Assembly (NCBI GenBank): GCA_964392615.1
Contig: CAYMRB010000250.1
Span: 1-14,849 of the forward strand
DNA length: 14,849 nt
Reading direction: 5' to 3'
Origin: CAYMRB01 sp964392615
Lineage (GTDB): Bacteria; Planctomycetota; UBA8108
Shown here one piece after another: positions 1 through 6,412 of the stretch. Each line of letters opens with the position of its first letter. Positions within the stretch are counted from its first letter, which is position 1. The notes beneath the pieces were generated by a model. That model worked only from the letters and a program-made list of their open reading frames with translations. It was not told the origin of the DNA and did no database searches. Made by a program: the position numbers and the translations under genes.

Positions 1-1503
1 GCCATTGCCACCGGCGGACGAGGCGGGCGCGTCATTAAAGTAACGACCCTCGCGGCTACCGGCCCGGGCAGCCTTCAGGAGGCACTCGACGAAACAGGAC
101 CACGGATTATCGTATTCGAGGTTAGCGGCGTCATCGATGGAGACATTACGGTCAATGAAGGCGACGTTACCATTGCAGGTCAAACTGCGCCCGGCGCGGG
201 GATCACGATACAAGGACGCTTCTTCGGCCGTTATGATACGTCGGTCAACAATATCATCGTTCGCTTCATCCGTGTCCGACCGGAATTCAATGGCGGTGCT
301 GGCGAACAATTCGATGCCGTTCAATTCTCTCGTAATTCGGAACTGATTTTCGATCACATTTCCGTATCCTGGGGAGTCGATGAAACCGTCGACATCTACA
401 GCGCCAGCGACGTGACCATTCAATACTCGACCATTGCCGAGTCAGCCACGTCAGGTCATCCCGAAGGGGAACATAATTACGGACTCATCAATGGTCCTGA
501 TGGACAGCGCGTAGCCGTGCACCACAATCTCTTCGTGCACCATAAGAATCGTAACCCAGCGTTGGCCAACGGACCGGCTGAGGTGCGCAATAACGTCATT
601 TATAACGCCCGACACGGTTTCATTCACCACAATCCACCGTCCGGACCATTCAATATCGTCGGCAACTACTACGCGAGCGGCGATGACGACGACTTGATCC
701 CCTTTTACTTCGATGACGACGGCGAAGGTGCCGGACCAGGCCTGGCCTATCACTTGGCGAACAATTACATCGACGACCCCGGCGTATTGGTGGGAGCGGT
801 GAACAATCCTTGGGACCAACCGCTGGCCCATCCGAGCTTTGCGAATTTATCCAAACCCGAGAGTTATTACGCGGCGACGGAGATCGACTTCACCCAGTAC
901 GTCACCGGCTATCATCCAATTACCACCCATAGCGCGCTCGATGCCTACGACCGGGTACTGGAGCAAGCGGGCGCTTTTCCCCGGGACGTAGTCACCCGCC
1001 GCATGATCGATGAAGTAACGGCACGCTCGGGAAGTTGGGGCGTATCGTCGACCGCCGATCTAATGGCGGGACTTTCGACGGAGAATCCGCCTACCGATAA
1101 CGATGATGACGGCATGGCGGATGATTGGGAAATGGCTAACGGACTCGATCCAAACGACGGCGATGACCACAGTACGGTGATGCCCTCGGGCTATACCGCC
1201 ATCGAAGTGTATATCAACTCGTTGGCGGACATACTAATGGGTGGCCAGCCGGGTATCGATCCAGGCGGTCGTACCGGCGACCCGCCCAAGGGTGACGATC
1301 CCGGCGGCGATCCAGGACAGGTCTTAGGGCCGCCGCCGCGACTACCCGGTTATGATTCTGATGAGCCACAGGACGGCGACACCGCAAGCTCGGGTAGCTG
1401 TGCGAGTACACCGAAGCGCGTAGTCGGTTGGGGCTACGGGGCGCTGCTCAGCTGCTTGGTAGGCTTGGGGCTAACTCGCCGCCGACGGCGAACCAAAGCC
1501 TAG
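1..1503 (+). CDS. Pectate lyase (PL1-like), 5'-truncated, with MYXO-CTERM-like sorting tail
   Basis: The frame is open from base 1 to the TAG at 1501-1503 (500 codons), so the N-terminus and signal peptide lie outside the window. The start resembles the opening of PL1-type parallel beta-helix lyases (GGRGG, then GPGSLQEAL and the IAGQTAPGAGI turn). The Ca-binding strand reads FDHISVSWGVDE (about residues 117-128), and HHKNRNPAL carries the likely catalytic Arg184, counting from the window start. These enzymes cleave polygalacturonate by beta-elimination outside the cytoplasm. The lyase fold is followed by an acidic DNDDDGMADDWE segment like a thrombospondin type 3/dockerin-like Ca motif, then a Gly/Asp/Pro-rich linker. 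The tail has Cys467, a hydrophobic stretch and TRRRRR, resembling MYXO-CTERM surface sorting signals. Base composition is less GC-rich than the DNA after 2220. Family assignment is firm; exact substrate is inferred. Confidence 0.88.
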   Translation, partial: AIATGGRGGRVIKVTTLAATGPGSLQEALDETGPRIIVFEVSGVIDGDITVNEGDVTIAGQTAPGAGITIQGRFFGRYDTSVNNIIVRFIRVRPEFNGGAGEQFDAVQFSRNSELIFDHISVSWGVDETVDIYSASDVTIQYSTIAESATSGHPEGEHNYGLINGPDGQRVAVHHNLFVHHKNRNPALANGPAEVRNNVIYNARHGFIHHNPPSGPFNIVGNYYASGDDDDLIPFYFDDDGEGAGPGLAYHLANNYIDDPGVLVGAVNNPWDQPLAHPSFANLSKPESYYAATEIDFTQYVTGYHPITTHSALDAYDRVLEQAGAFPRDVVTRRMIDEVTARSGSWGVSSTADLMAGLSTENPPTDNDDDGMADDWEMANGLDPNDGDDHSTVMPSGYTAIEVYINSLADILMGGQPGIDPGGRTGDPPKGDDPGGDPGQVLGPPPRLPGYDSDEPQDGDTASSGSCASTPKRVVGWGYGALLSCLVGLGLTRRRRRTKA

Positions 1504-1944
1504 GGGCCGGCCCGAAACTCCACACCCGCTCGAACACCGAGCAATGTTCAGGCGGGATTGAACATGGACTATGGAACCGGAATCTGAATGTGAATGGCGC
1601 TTCGCGTTGTCCCGCTGAGCAGTGGGCCGCCGCTTCATCGGAGACGAACCCCCTCCGAAACAGGGCTAGAAAAGCAACGACCAAAGCAACACACGAACAT
1701 CGCGCCGCAGGTCATCGAAGACATCGCGGACTGGATACAGAAAAACTAGCGCGGCATAGCGGCGACAAACGCTGCTACTTTTGCCTACAACTCCCTACGC
1801 GGATGAAAGTGGTGGCTAGCAACCTCGCGGCAAAAAAGTTCCAGCGACGGTGGACTCTTTGGGCTTGGACTTTCCCTGTTGGGCTGTAAAACTTGTTATC
1901 GTTGGGGTGATAGGATCGTTAGGGTGATAGGTAGGAGGCTTAGT
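1504..1944. other. Intergenic stretch without a recognisable gene
   Basis: These 441 bases separate the pectate lyase from the lipoprotein leader. A long open frame crosses the region (1428-1889) but its translation is Arg/Ala/Thr-rich, starts inside the lyase gene and resembles no family I know. I see no convincing intrinsic terminator after the lyase: the GC palindrome just past its stop has no T tract. The decamer GGGTGATAGG occurs twice, at 1905-1914 and 1922-1931, just ahead of the ribosome binding site of the next gene. Confidence 0.5.
1933..1938 (+). promoter_or_regulatory. Ribosome binding site of the lipoprotein leader
   Basis: A perfect AGGAGG lies six bases before the ATG at 1945. 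It decides the start in favour of 1945 over the upstream in-frame ATG at 1879, which has no Shine-Dalgarno sequence. Confidence 0.8.
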
Positions 1945-2187
1945 ATGACGTTACGTAGTTCTACCCTCGGGGGATTGCTTTCCGTGGTGGTCGCTTGCGC
2001 CCTCGGAGGGCTGCTACTGCACGCCTGCAGCGCTGGCGGTGACAGCAAACTCAACGACACCCTCGGTCCGGGCGGCAACGGCACGGGTTCTGGCGGGGGG
2101 ATCCTGTTCGATGCCGACACAGGCGATGGCGCGCTGAGCGACGCCACGGCCTGTGCTGACGAGTCCTATCCGGGCGAGCAGGTGTAG
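1945..2187 (+). CDS. Lipoprotein N-terminus, probably truncated
   Basis: The 80-residue product starts MTLRSSTLGG. It has a hydrophobic signal segment ending in a lipobox (LLHAC, lipid-bearing Cys near residue 28), so it should be lipidated and anchored in a membrane. The rest is a Gly/Asp/Ser-rich linker (GPGGNGTGSGGG, then DADTGDGALSD) ending CADESYPGEQV. In myxobacterial lipoproteins this type of linker, closed by a CA(D/x) segment, usually leads into a large folded domain, often von Willebrand A. Here the frame meets TAG at 2185-2187 and a second stop at 2206-2208, just before the A10 tract at 2211-2220. I read it as the start of a longer protein cut at a junction. A genuinely short lipoprotein is possible. 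Start codon is secure from the AGGAGG site. Confidence 0.65.
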   Translation: MTLRSSTLGGLLSVVVACALGGLLLHACSAGGDSKLNDTLGPGGNGTGSGGGILFDADTGDGALSDATACADESYPGEQV

Positions 2188-2220
2188 ATCACCGTAGTAC
2201 CCGAATAAATAAAAAAAAAA
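2188..2220. other. Probable chimeric junction with A10 tract
   Basis: Between the lipoprotein stop and the kinase homology lies an AT-rich stretch ending in ATAAAT and ten A residues (2211-2220). To the left the DNA is moderate in GC; to the right it is strongly GC-rich. Kinase homology on the minus strand stops exactly at the tract, and the plus-strand lipoprotein stops 23 bases before it. This suggests two unrelated sequences were joined here, by assembly or by recombination. Confidence 0.6.
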
Positions 2221-2692
2221 GGTCTCCGTGCCGGCGTGGATCGACACCGTGTTCGACCGCGGCGTCATCGCCTCCCGCGTTCGTGACTACGCTGAGGAGG
2301 GCGCCGCGGAAGTCGAGGCCGCAGCCGCGCGCTGGGGGCAGGCCCGACTCGAACTCGAGGAGGCGCAGTCCTCTGGCGGGAAGCACGAGGTCGAGCAGTC
2401 GACGGCTCTGCTGGATGTGTTGGCGGACGTTGAGCGTCTCCAGGCGGCGGTCGAGTCCGCGCCCGGCCGGCAGGACTGCGAGCTGGCGCGCGAGATACGA
2501 CGCGCGCTGTGCGTAGAGCGAGGCGCGTTCGAGATGGTGCCGCTCCGGACTGAGCCGCGGCAGCTCCTGCTCGGCGACCGACAGGAAGCCCATGATTCCC
2601 GTCAGGTAGTTGTTGAAGTCGTGTCCGAGGCTGCGCGCAAGTCTGCCCAGCACAGAGTCCTCGCTCAGGTCGAGCTCTTCGACGTTCCGCAC
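2189..2692 (-). CDS. Sensorless histidine kinase, truncated and frameshifted at its 3' end
   Basis: The product begins MRNVEELDLS and has no sensor or membrane domain. After about 20 residues comes the H-box LGHDFNNYLTGI, with His24 the likely phosphoacceptor, followed by the rest of the dimerisation helices and the start of the ATP-binding domain (ALLSVVTNAG, the N-box). After the N-box the printed frame turns to non-family sequence and ends at 2189. Removing one base from the CCC at 2274-2276 restores NAEAMTPRSNTVSIHAGTET, a normal continuation, which then stops at the A10 tract. The G boxes of the catalytic domain are missing, so this copy cannot be a working kinase as written. It is divergent from the sigma-54 regulator at 2862, its probable partner. 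The GTG start is chosen from AAGGAG eight bases upstream. Confidence 0.78.
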   Translation of the reverse strand: MRNVEELDLSEDSVLGRLARSLGHDFNNYLTGIMGFLSVAEQELPRLSPERHHLERASLYAQRASYLARQLAVLPAGRGLDRRLETLNVRQHIQQSRRLLDLVLPARGLRLLEFESGLPPARGCGLDFRGALLSVVTNAGGDDAAVEHGVDPRRHGDLFFLFIRVLR

Positions 2693-2700
2693 CTTCCGTA

Positions 2701-2706
2701 CTCCTT
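2701..2706 (-). promoter_or_regulatory. Ribosome binding site of the histidine kinase
   Basis: Read on the minus strand this is AAGGAG, with eight bases to the GTG at 2692. It fixes the kinase start and shows that the long upstream part of this open frame, which overlaps the regulator gene, is not coding. Confidence 0.7.
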
Positions 2707-2861
2707 CCCAGCTCGGTGTTCGAGCCACGAGCGTGCGAGGTCGTACGGAACAGATTGTAGCGTTTTCCTGCCGCGTTCCGGTATGGTGTCTTTGTTGTCG
2801 TCCCCCGGGCCGCTCGTCTCTAGCTGCCGCTCGCGTGCGGATCGGGAGTGAAGAGTAGGTG

Positions 2862-4244
2862 ATGGGCGGCGTGCATCCCAGGAGTCGCGCTGTGGGAACG
2901 ACACCGACCCGGCAGGTTCTACTCGTCGACGACAACCAGGGGCACCTGGACTCACTGTGGGCGAGTCTGCATGGCGAGTCCCTGAGCTGCCACGCTGTTC
3001 GCAGCGCGGAAGAGGCGCTCGCGCATCTCGAACGCCAATCGGTCGATGTCGTCGTCACCGACCTGCAGATGGACGGCATGGACGGCCTCGAGCTGACCAA
3101 GCGGATCAAGCAGGAGTGGAACGGCGTCGGCGTCATCATCATGACCGCGTACGGGACGTTCTCGAGCGCGGTCGAGAGCATTCGCTTCGGCGCCTACAAT
3201 TATCTGATCAAGCCGTTCCCGCACGAGGAGCTCAGGCGGTATATCGAGGAGGTCTGCAGCCAACGAAAGCTCGGGCAGACGGCTCCGCGCGTGGCGCCCT
3301 CCGATGACCGGCCGGGAGGTCTCGTCGGCAGCAGCCCGCCGATGGCGGACCTCAAGCGCACGATCACGACCGTCGGCGCGTCGGACGCGCGGGTCCTCAT
3401 CCTCGGCGAAAGCGGTACGGGCAAGGAGCTCGTCGCGCGAGCGATCCACGAGAACAGTCGTCGATCCGACAAGCTCTTTCTCGCCGAGAACTGCGGCGCG
3501 ATTCCCGAGACGCTGTTCGCGAGCAAGCTGTTCGGGTCGGTCAAGGGCGCGTTCACGAGCGCCGAGAACCGCATCGGCCTCTTCGTCGCGGCGGGGCACG
3601 GCACGCTGTTTCTCGACGAGATCGCCGAGATGCCTCTCGACGCTCAGGTCAACCTCCTGCGCGCGATCGAGGAGCGAGAGATCACACCCATCGGTGCGAC
3701 GAAGCCAGTGCGATGGCACGCGCGGCTCGTGGCTGCGACGAATCGAGACATCGAGACCGAGGTGCGCGAAGGCCGCTTCCGGGAGGATCTGTTCTTCAGG
3801 GTCAACGTGATCCAATTGACGGTCCCGCCCCTGCGCGACCGACGCGGTGACATTCCCGAGCTCGTCGATCACTTTCTCGATGAGATCGCCGAAGACGGTC
3901 AGCCCCGCAAGTGCATTCGGGGCGACGCGCTCGAGATCCTGACCGCCTACAACTGGCCCGGCAATGTGCGCGAGCTCCGCAACGTCGTCGAGCGCGCGTG
4001 CGCGATCTTCACGGCCGAGGAGATCACGCCCTCCGAGCTGCCGGCGGAGCTCGTCCGCGAGTCGAGCTCGTCGTTGGTGGTGGGCGGCTGTTCGGGCCGC
4101 TTTCCGACGCTGGACGAGGTCGAGGCCCGGCACATTCGAGAGGCCCTGCGACGCGCGGGTGGCGTGAAGAAGAAGGCGGCGGAGCTGCTCGGAATCGATC
4201 GCAATCGTCTGCGGCGGCGGATGCTGGCCCACGGCATCACCTAG
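2862..4244 (+). CDS. NtrC-family sigma-54-dependent response regulator
   Basis: Three domains give the standard bacterial enhancer-binding layout. Residue numbers count from a GTG at 2859, three bases before the ATG at 2862 that I prefer. The receiver domain (about 18-135) has the acidic pair D24/D25, phosphoacceptor D68 in VVVTDLQMDGMDG, T96 and K118. The AAA+ domain (about 155-385) has Walker A GESGTGKE (183-190), Walker B with D253/E254 and an arginine-rich FREDLFFRVNV segment. The C-terminus is a Fis-type helix-turn-helix (AAELLGIDRNRLRRR). The sigma-54 contact loop reads GAFTSA (230-235) instead of GAFTGA. When phosphorylated it should activate RNA polymerase carrying sigma-54 through ATP hydrolysis. 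The divergent kinase at 2692 is its likely partner. The ATG has AAGAG six bases upstream. Target genes are unknown; I saw no clear -24/-12 promoter in the window. Confidence 0.95.
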   Translation: MGGVHPRSRAVGTTPTRQVLLVDDNQGHLDSLWASLHGESLSCHAVRSAEEALAHLERQSVDVVVTDLQMDGMDGLELTKRIKQEWNGVGVIIMTAYGTFSSAVESIRFGAYNYLIKPFPHEELRRYIEEVCSQRKLGQTAPRVAPSDDRPGGLVGSSPPMADLKRTITTVGASDARVLILGESGTGKELVARAIHENSRRSDKLFLAENCGAIPETLFASKLFGSVKGAFTSAENRIGLFVAAGHGTLFLDEIAEMPLDAQVNLLRAIEEREITPIGATKPVRWHARLVAATNRDIETEVREGRFREDLFFRVNVIQLTVPPLRDRRGDIPELVDHFLDEIAEDGQPRKCIRGDALEILTAYNWPGNVRELRNVVERACAIFTAEEITPSELPAELVRESSSSLVVGGCSGRFPTLDEVEARHIREALRRAGGVKKKAAELLGIDRNRLRRRMLAHGIT

Positions 4245-4281
4245 CGTCTCGACGTCCTTCCCGACATCGAAAGCTGCCCTC

Positions 4282-4686
4282 CTACTGGCCGAGGAGGAAG
4301 CGTCGTCTCGCGCCGTCCCACGTCAGCCTGCCGCGGTGGGCTCGCCACCAGGTGGACAGGGCCTCGCTGGGCTCGTCATCGAGTTCGCCGAGGGAAGCGC
4401 GTCGCCCGAGGCGTTCCCCGCACATCTCCGAGAGCAGCTCGTGGAGCGGGAACGCCTCGATCGCCTCGTTGAGAGCGAAGACGAGATCCGGCCGGTCCCT
4501 TCGCGTCGCCGTGTCGACGACACGATCGAGTGCCGCGCGCTCTCCGTCGCGAAGGATCTGCGCCACGCGTTCGGAGACCCGCGCGTCTTCCGATGCAGCG
4601 GGGTCCTCTTGCAGCAACTCGTTCAGACCTTCCTTCGCCTCGATGTCGCGGTCTCGACGTGCGGGGGTCGAGCCCGGAGTGGACAT
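4282..4686 (-). CDS. Hypothetical soluble protein with HEAT-like tail
   Basis: The 134-residue product is rich in Arg, Glu, Asp and Ala, mostly predicted helical, with no signal peptide or membrane segment. The C-terminal part (STWWRAHRGRLTWD, then RRRFLL) resembles the closing module of HEAT-repeat proteins I associate with planctomycetes, where a WW..N/H..RL.WD pattern recurs. The middle (ERAALDRVV, then DRPDLVFALNEAIEAF) could form one or two HEAT-like helical pairs. Its ATG lies three bases after the stop of the small membrane protein upstream, with GGAG seven bases before it inside that gene, so the two are very likely co-translated. It converges on the regulator gene with a 37-base gap. 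No function can be assigned. Confidence 0.7.
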   Translation of the reverse strand: MSTPGSTPARRDRDIEAKEGLNELLQEDPAASEDARVSERVAQILRDGERAALDRVVDTATRRDRPDLVFALNEAIEAFPLHELLSEMCGERLGRRASLGELDDEPSEALSTWWRAHRGRLTWDGARRRFLLGQ

Positions 4687-4689
4687 CGA

Positions 4690-4890
4690 TCAGCTCCGCG
4701 GAGCGCACTCGGCGGGCTTGTACGACTCCTGCCAGCCGAGGATCTGCTCGCGCGCCGCGGCGATCGTGTCCCGCGACCGGAAGAGGTACCAGCGAAACGC
4801 GATCGACTCGCGAGTCTGCCAGACAAGCGCGAAGACGGTCCCCAAGGCCACCAGGCCGATGAGCGCGACTCGACGATTTCGATGGCGCAC
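4690..4890 (-). CDS. Small single-pass membrane protein, uncharacterised
   Basis: The 66-residue product begins MRHRNRR, which is basic and should stay cytoplasmic. A hydrophobic helix follows (VALIGLVALGTVFALVW), then a polar tail with SRDTIAAAREQILGWQESY, so it is a likely inner-membrane anchor with a short periplasmic part. The start is a GTG with GGGGA about ten bases upstream. It is the first gene of a two-gene unit with the HEAT-like protein at 4282-4686, three bases downstream. The pair may form one membrane-associated complex. I do not recognise a family. Confidence 0.6.
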   Translation of the reverse strand: MRHRNRRVALIGLVALGTVFALVWQTRESIAFRWYLFRSRDTIAAAREQILGWQESYKPAECAPRS

Positions 4891-4925
4891 GGTAACAACA
4901 TCCCCGAGACCCTGAGCGCTCTCAC

Positions 4926-4951
4926 GGCTCGGAGGCGATAGCCGCCGAGCC
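4926..4951 (-). terminator. Hairpin just past uxaC, probable terminator
   Basis: GGCTCGG (4926-4932) pairs with CCGAGCC (4945-4951). After one mismatch, an inner GGC/GCC closes a GATA loop, giving about ten base pairs. On the minus strand it begins nine bases after the uxaC stop at 4960-4962. No T tract follows, so it may be a Rho-assisted or mRNA-stabilising hairpin and not a classic intrinsic terminator. Confidence 0.5.
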
Positions 4952-4959
4952 GAGAAAAC

Positions 4960-6381
4960 TCACAATCGGTAGGTGTCCTTCACCAGCCCGACCGCGAGGT
5001 CGACGACCATCTCCGCCGCCTCATCCTCGCGGATGACGTGCTCGGCGACGAGGCGCGCCAGGAAGTTCGCGTCGACGCGTCGTGAGAGATCGTGCCGCGC
5101 CGGAATCGACGGGAACGCTCGCGTGTCGTCGTTGAACCCTGCGGTGTTGTAGATGCCCGCCGTCTCGGTGACGCGCTGGCGGAACCGCATCATGCCTTCG
5201 CGGCTGTCGTGGAACCACCACGACGGCCCGAGGCGCAGGCACGGGTAATGGCCGGCGAGCGGCGCCAGCTCGCGCGAGTACGTCGACTCGTCCAGCGTGA
5301 ACAGGACGAGCGTGAAGCTCGCGTCGCTGCCGTGCCGGTCGAGCAGCGGCTGGAGGTTTCGCGTGTACTCGGTCGCCAGCGGGATGTCGGCGCCCTTGTC
5401 CGCGCCGAACGCGTCGAAGAGCGTTCGGTTGTGGTTGCGGCACGAGCCCGGGTGGAGCTGCATCACGAGCCCGTCCTCGCAGCTCATGCGCGCGAACTCG
5501 ACGAGCATGTGACCTGTGAACTGCGCTGCATCGTCGGCGTCGGCCTTGCCGGCCAGCGCGCGCTGGAAGATCGCGTCCGCGGTCGCGGCGTCGAGCGTCG
5601 TCGTGTAGGGCGTCGTCACACCGTGGTCGGTCGCCGTCGTGCCCACGGACTTGAAGAACTCCCGGCGCGCCTCGAGTGCGGCGATGAACGTGCCGTAGTC
5701 GCCGATCTCGCGACCGGCCAGATCGCCCAGCTTGTCGATCTCGGCCTTCCACGTCGGCGCGAGGAAGTTGACCGCTGCGTCGGGCCGGAACGTCGGTCGG
5801 ACGCAGCCGTCCCAGTCGGACGCGCGGATCTTCTGGTGGTACTCGAGGGAGTCGGTCGCCGCGTCGGTCGTGCAGAGGGCCTCGATGCGGAAGCGCTCGA
5901 ACATCGCGCGCGGCAGGAACTCCGGCGTCGCGAGCTGCGCGGCGACGCGGTCGTAGATCGACATCGCCGTGTCGCCGCCCAGCGGCTCCGTGATGCCGAA
6001 GACCTCCTCGAACTCGTGCGCGAGCCACGCCGCGGTCGGCGTGCCGCGGAAGAGGTAGAACCGGTCGCCGAAGAGTTGCCAGATCTTGCGGCTGTCCGTC
6101 TCGCTGACCGGTGCGTCCGCCGCCGGCGCCGCGTCGGCGCGTTGCGGAATGCCGAGCTCCTCGAGCCGCACGCCCTGCGAGTAGAGCATGCGGAAGACGT
6201 AGTGGTCCGGAACGATGATCAGCTGCGTCGGGTCCGGGAACGGCGTGTTCTCGGCCAGGATGGCGGGAACGACATGGCCGTGCGGACACACGAGCGGCAA
6301 GTTCGCGACGCTCTGATACAGCTCGCGCGCGATGCTGCGGATCGTCGGATCGGGATCGAAGTAGCGATCGGGATGGAGCAT
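4960..6381 (-). CDS. uxaC: Glucuronate isomerase
   Basis: The 473-residue product is full length for UxaC (about 470). It converts D-glucuronate to D-fructuronate (and galacturonate to tagaturonate), the first cytoplasmic step of uronic acid breakdown. Family marks are VCPHGHV near residue 31 with H34 and H36 as metal ligands, PDHYVFRMLYSQGV, TTDAATDSLEYH, VMQLHPGSCRNHNRTLFDAF, LGPSWWFHDSREGM and SIPARHDLSRRVDANFL near the C-terminus. No signal peptide is seen. The ATG follows GGAGGG closely. It starts 31 bases after the DUF695-RraB gene on the same strand, so the two are probably co-transcribed. No other uronate pathway genes (uxuA, uxaB, kdgK) are in the window. A pectate lyase is present near the left end but lies beyond the suspected junction, so the two should not be read as one pathway. 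Confidence 0.95.
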   Translation of the reverse strand: MLHPDRYFDPDPTIRSIARELYQSVANLPLVCPHGHVVPAILAENTPFPDPTQLIIVPDHYVFRMLYSQGVRLEELGIPQRADAAPAADAPVSETDSRKIWQLFGDRFYLFRGTPTAAWLAHEFEEVFGITEPLGGDTAMSIYDRVAAQLATPEFLPRAMFERFRIEALCTTDAATDSLEYHQKIRASDWDGCVRPTFRPDAAVNFLAPTWKAEIDKLGDLAGREIGDYGTFIAALEARREFFKSVGTTATDHGVTTPYTTTLDAATADAIFQRALAGKADADDAAQFTGHMLVEFARMSCEDGLVMQLHPGSCRNHNRTLFDAFGADKGADIPLATEYTRNLQPLLDRHGSDASFTLVLFTLDESTYSRELAPLAGHYPCLRLGPSWWFHDSREGMMRFRQRVTETAGIYNTAGFNDDTRAFPSIPARHDLSRRVDANFLARLVAEHVIREDEAAEMVVDLAVGLVKDTYRL

Positions 6382-6384
6382 GTT

Positions 6385-6390
6385 CCCTCC
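6385..6390 (-). promoter_or_regulatory. Ribosome binding site of uxaC
   Basis: Read on the minus strand this is GGAGGG, three bases before the ATG at 6381. It lies in the short gap after the upstream gene and supports both the uxaC start and separate translation initiation within an operon. Confidence 0.75.
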
Positions 6391-6412
6391 GTGCGCCGTC
6401 GCCGATCGATGG

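Noticed and set aside
1428..1889. Possible gene after the pectate lyase
   Set aside because: It starts inside the lyase, has no ribosome site and a non-family, basic composition.
1865..1892. TTGGAC with a TAAAAC-like -10 ahead of the lipoprotein gene
   Set aside because: The -10 matches only four of six consensus bases and such pairs occur by chance; not listed as a promoter.
2754..2759. TACAAT (minus strand) as a -10 box for the histidine kinase
   Set aside because: No acceptable -35 hexamer at 16-18 bases; evidence too weak.
2952..4232. Long open frame antisense to the sigma-54 regulator (426 codons, minus strand)
   Set aside because: It lies wholly over a gene with clear receiver, AAA+ and helix-turn-helix motifs; the antisense product has no recognisable domain.
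4278..4297. CCTCCT/AGGAGG six-pair stem between the convergent regulator and HEAT-like genes
   Set aside because: Short, no T tract and overlapping a coding end; likely chance in GC-rich DNA.
1..6381. Pectate lyase and glucuronate isomerase as one pectin-use pathway
   Set aside because: They lie on opposite sides of the probable chimeric junction and differ in base composition, so a functional link cannot be claimed.
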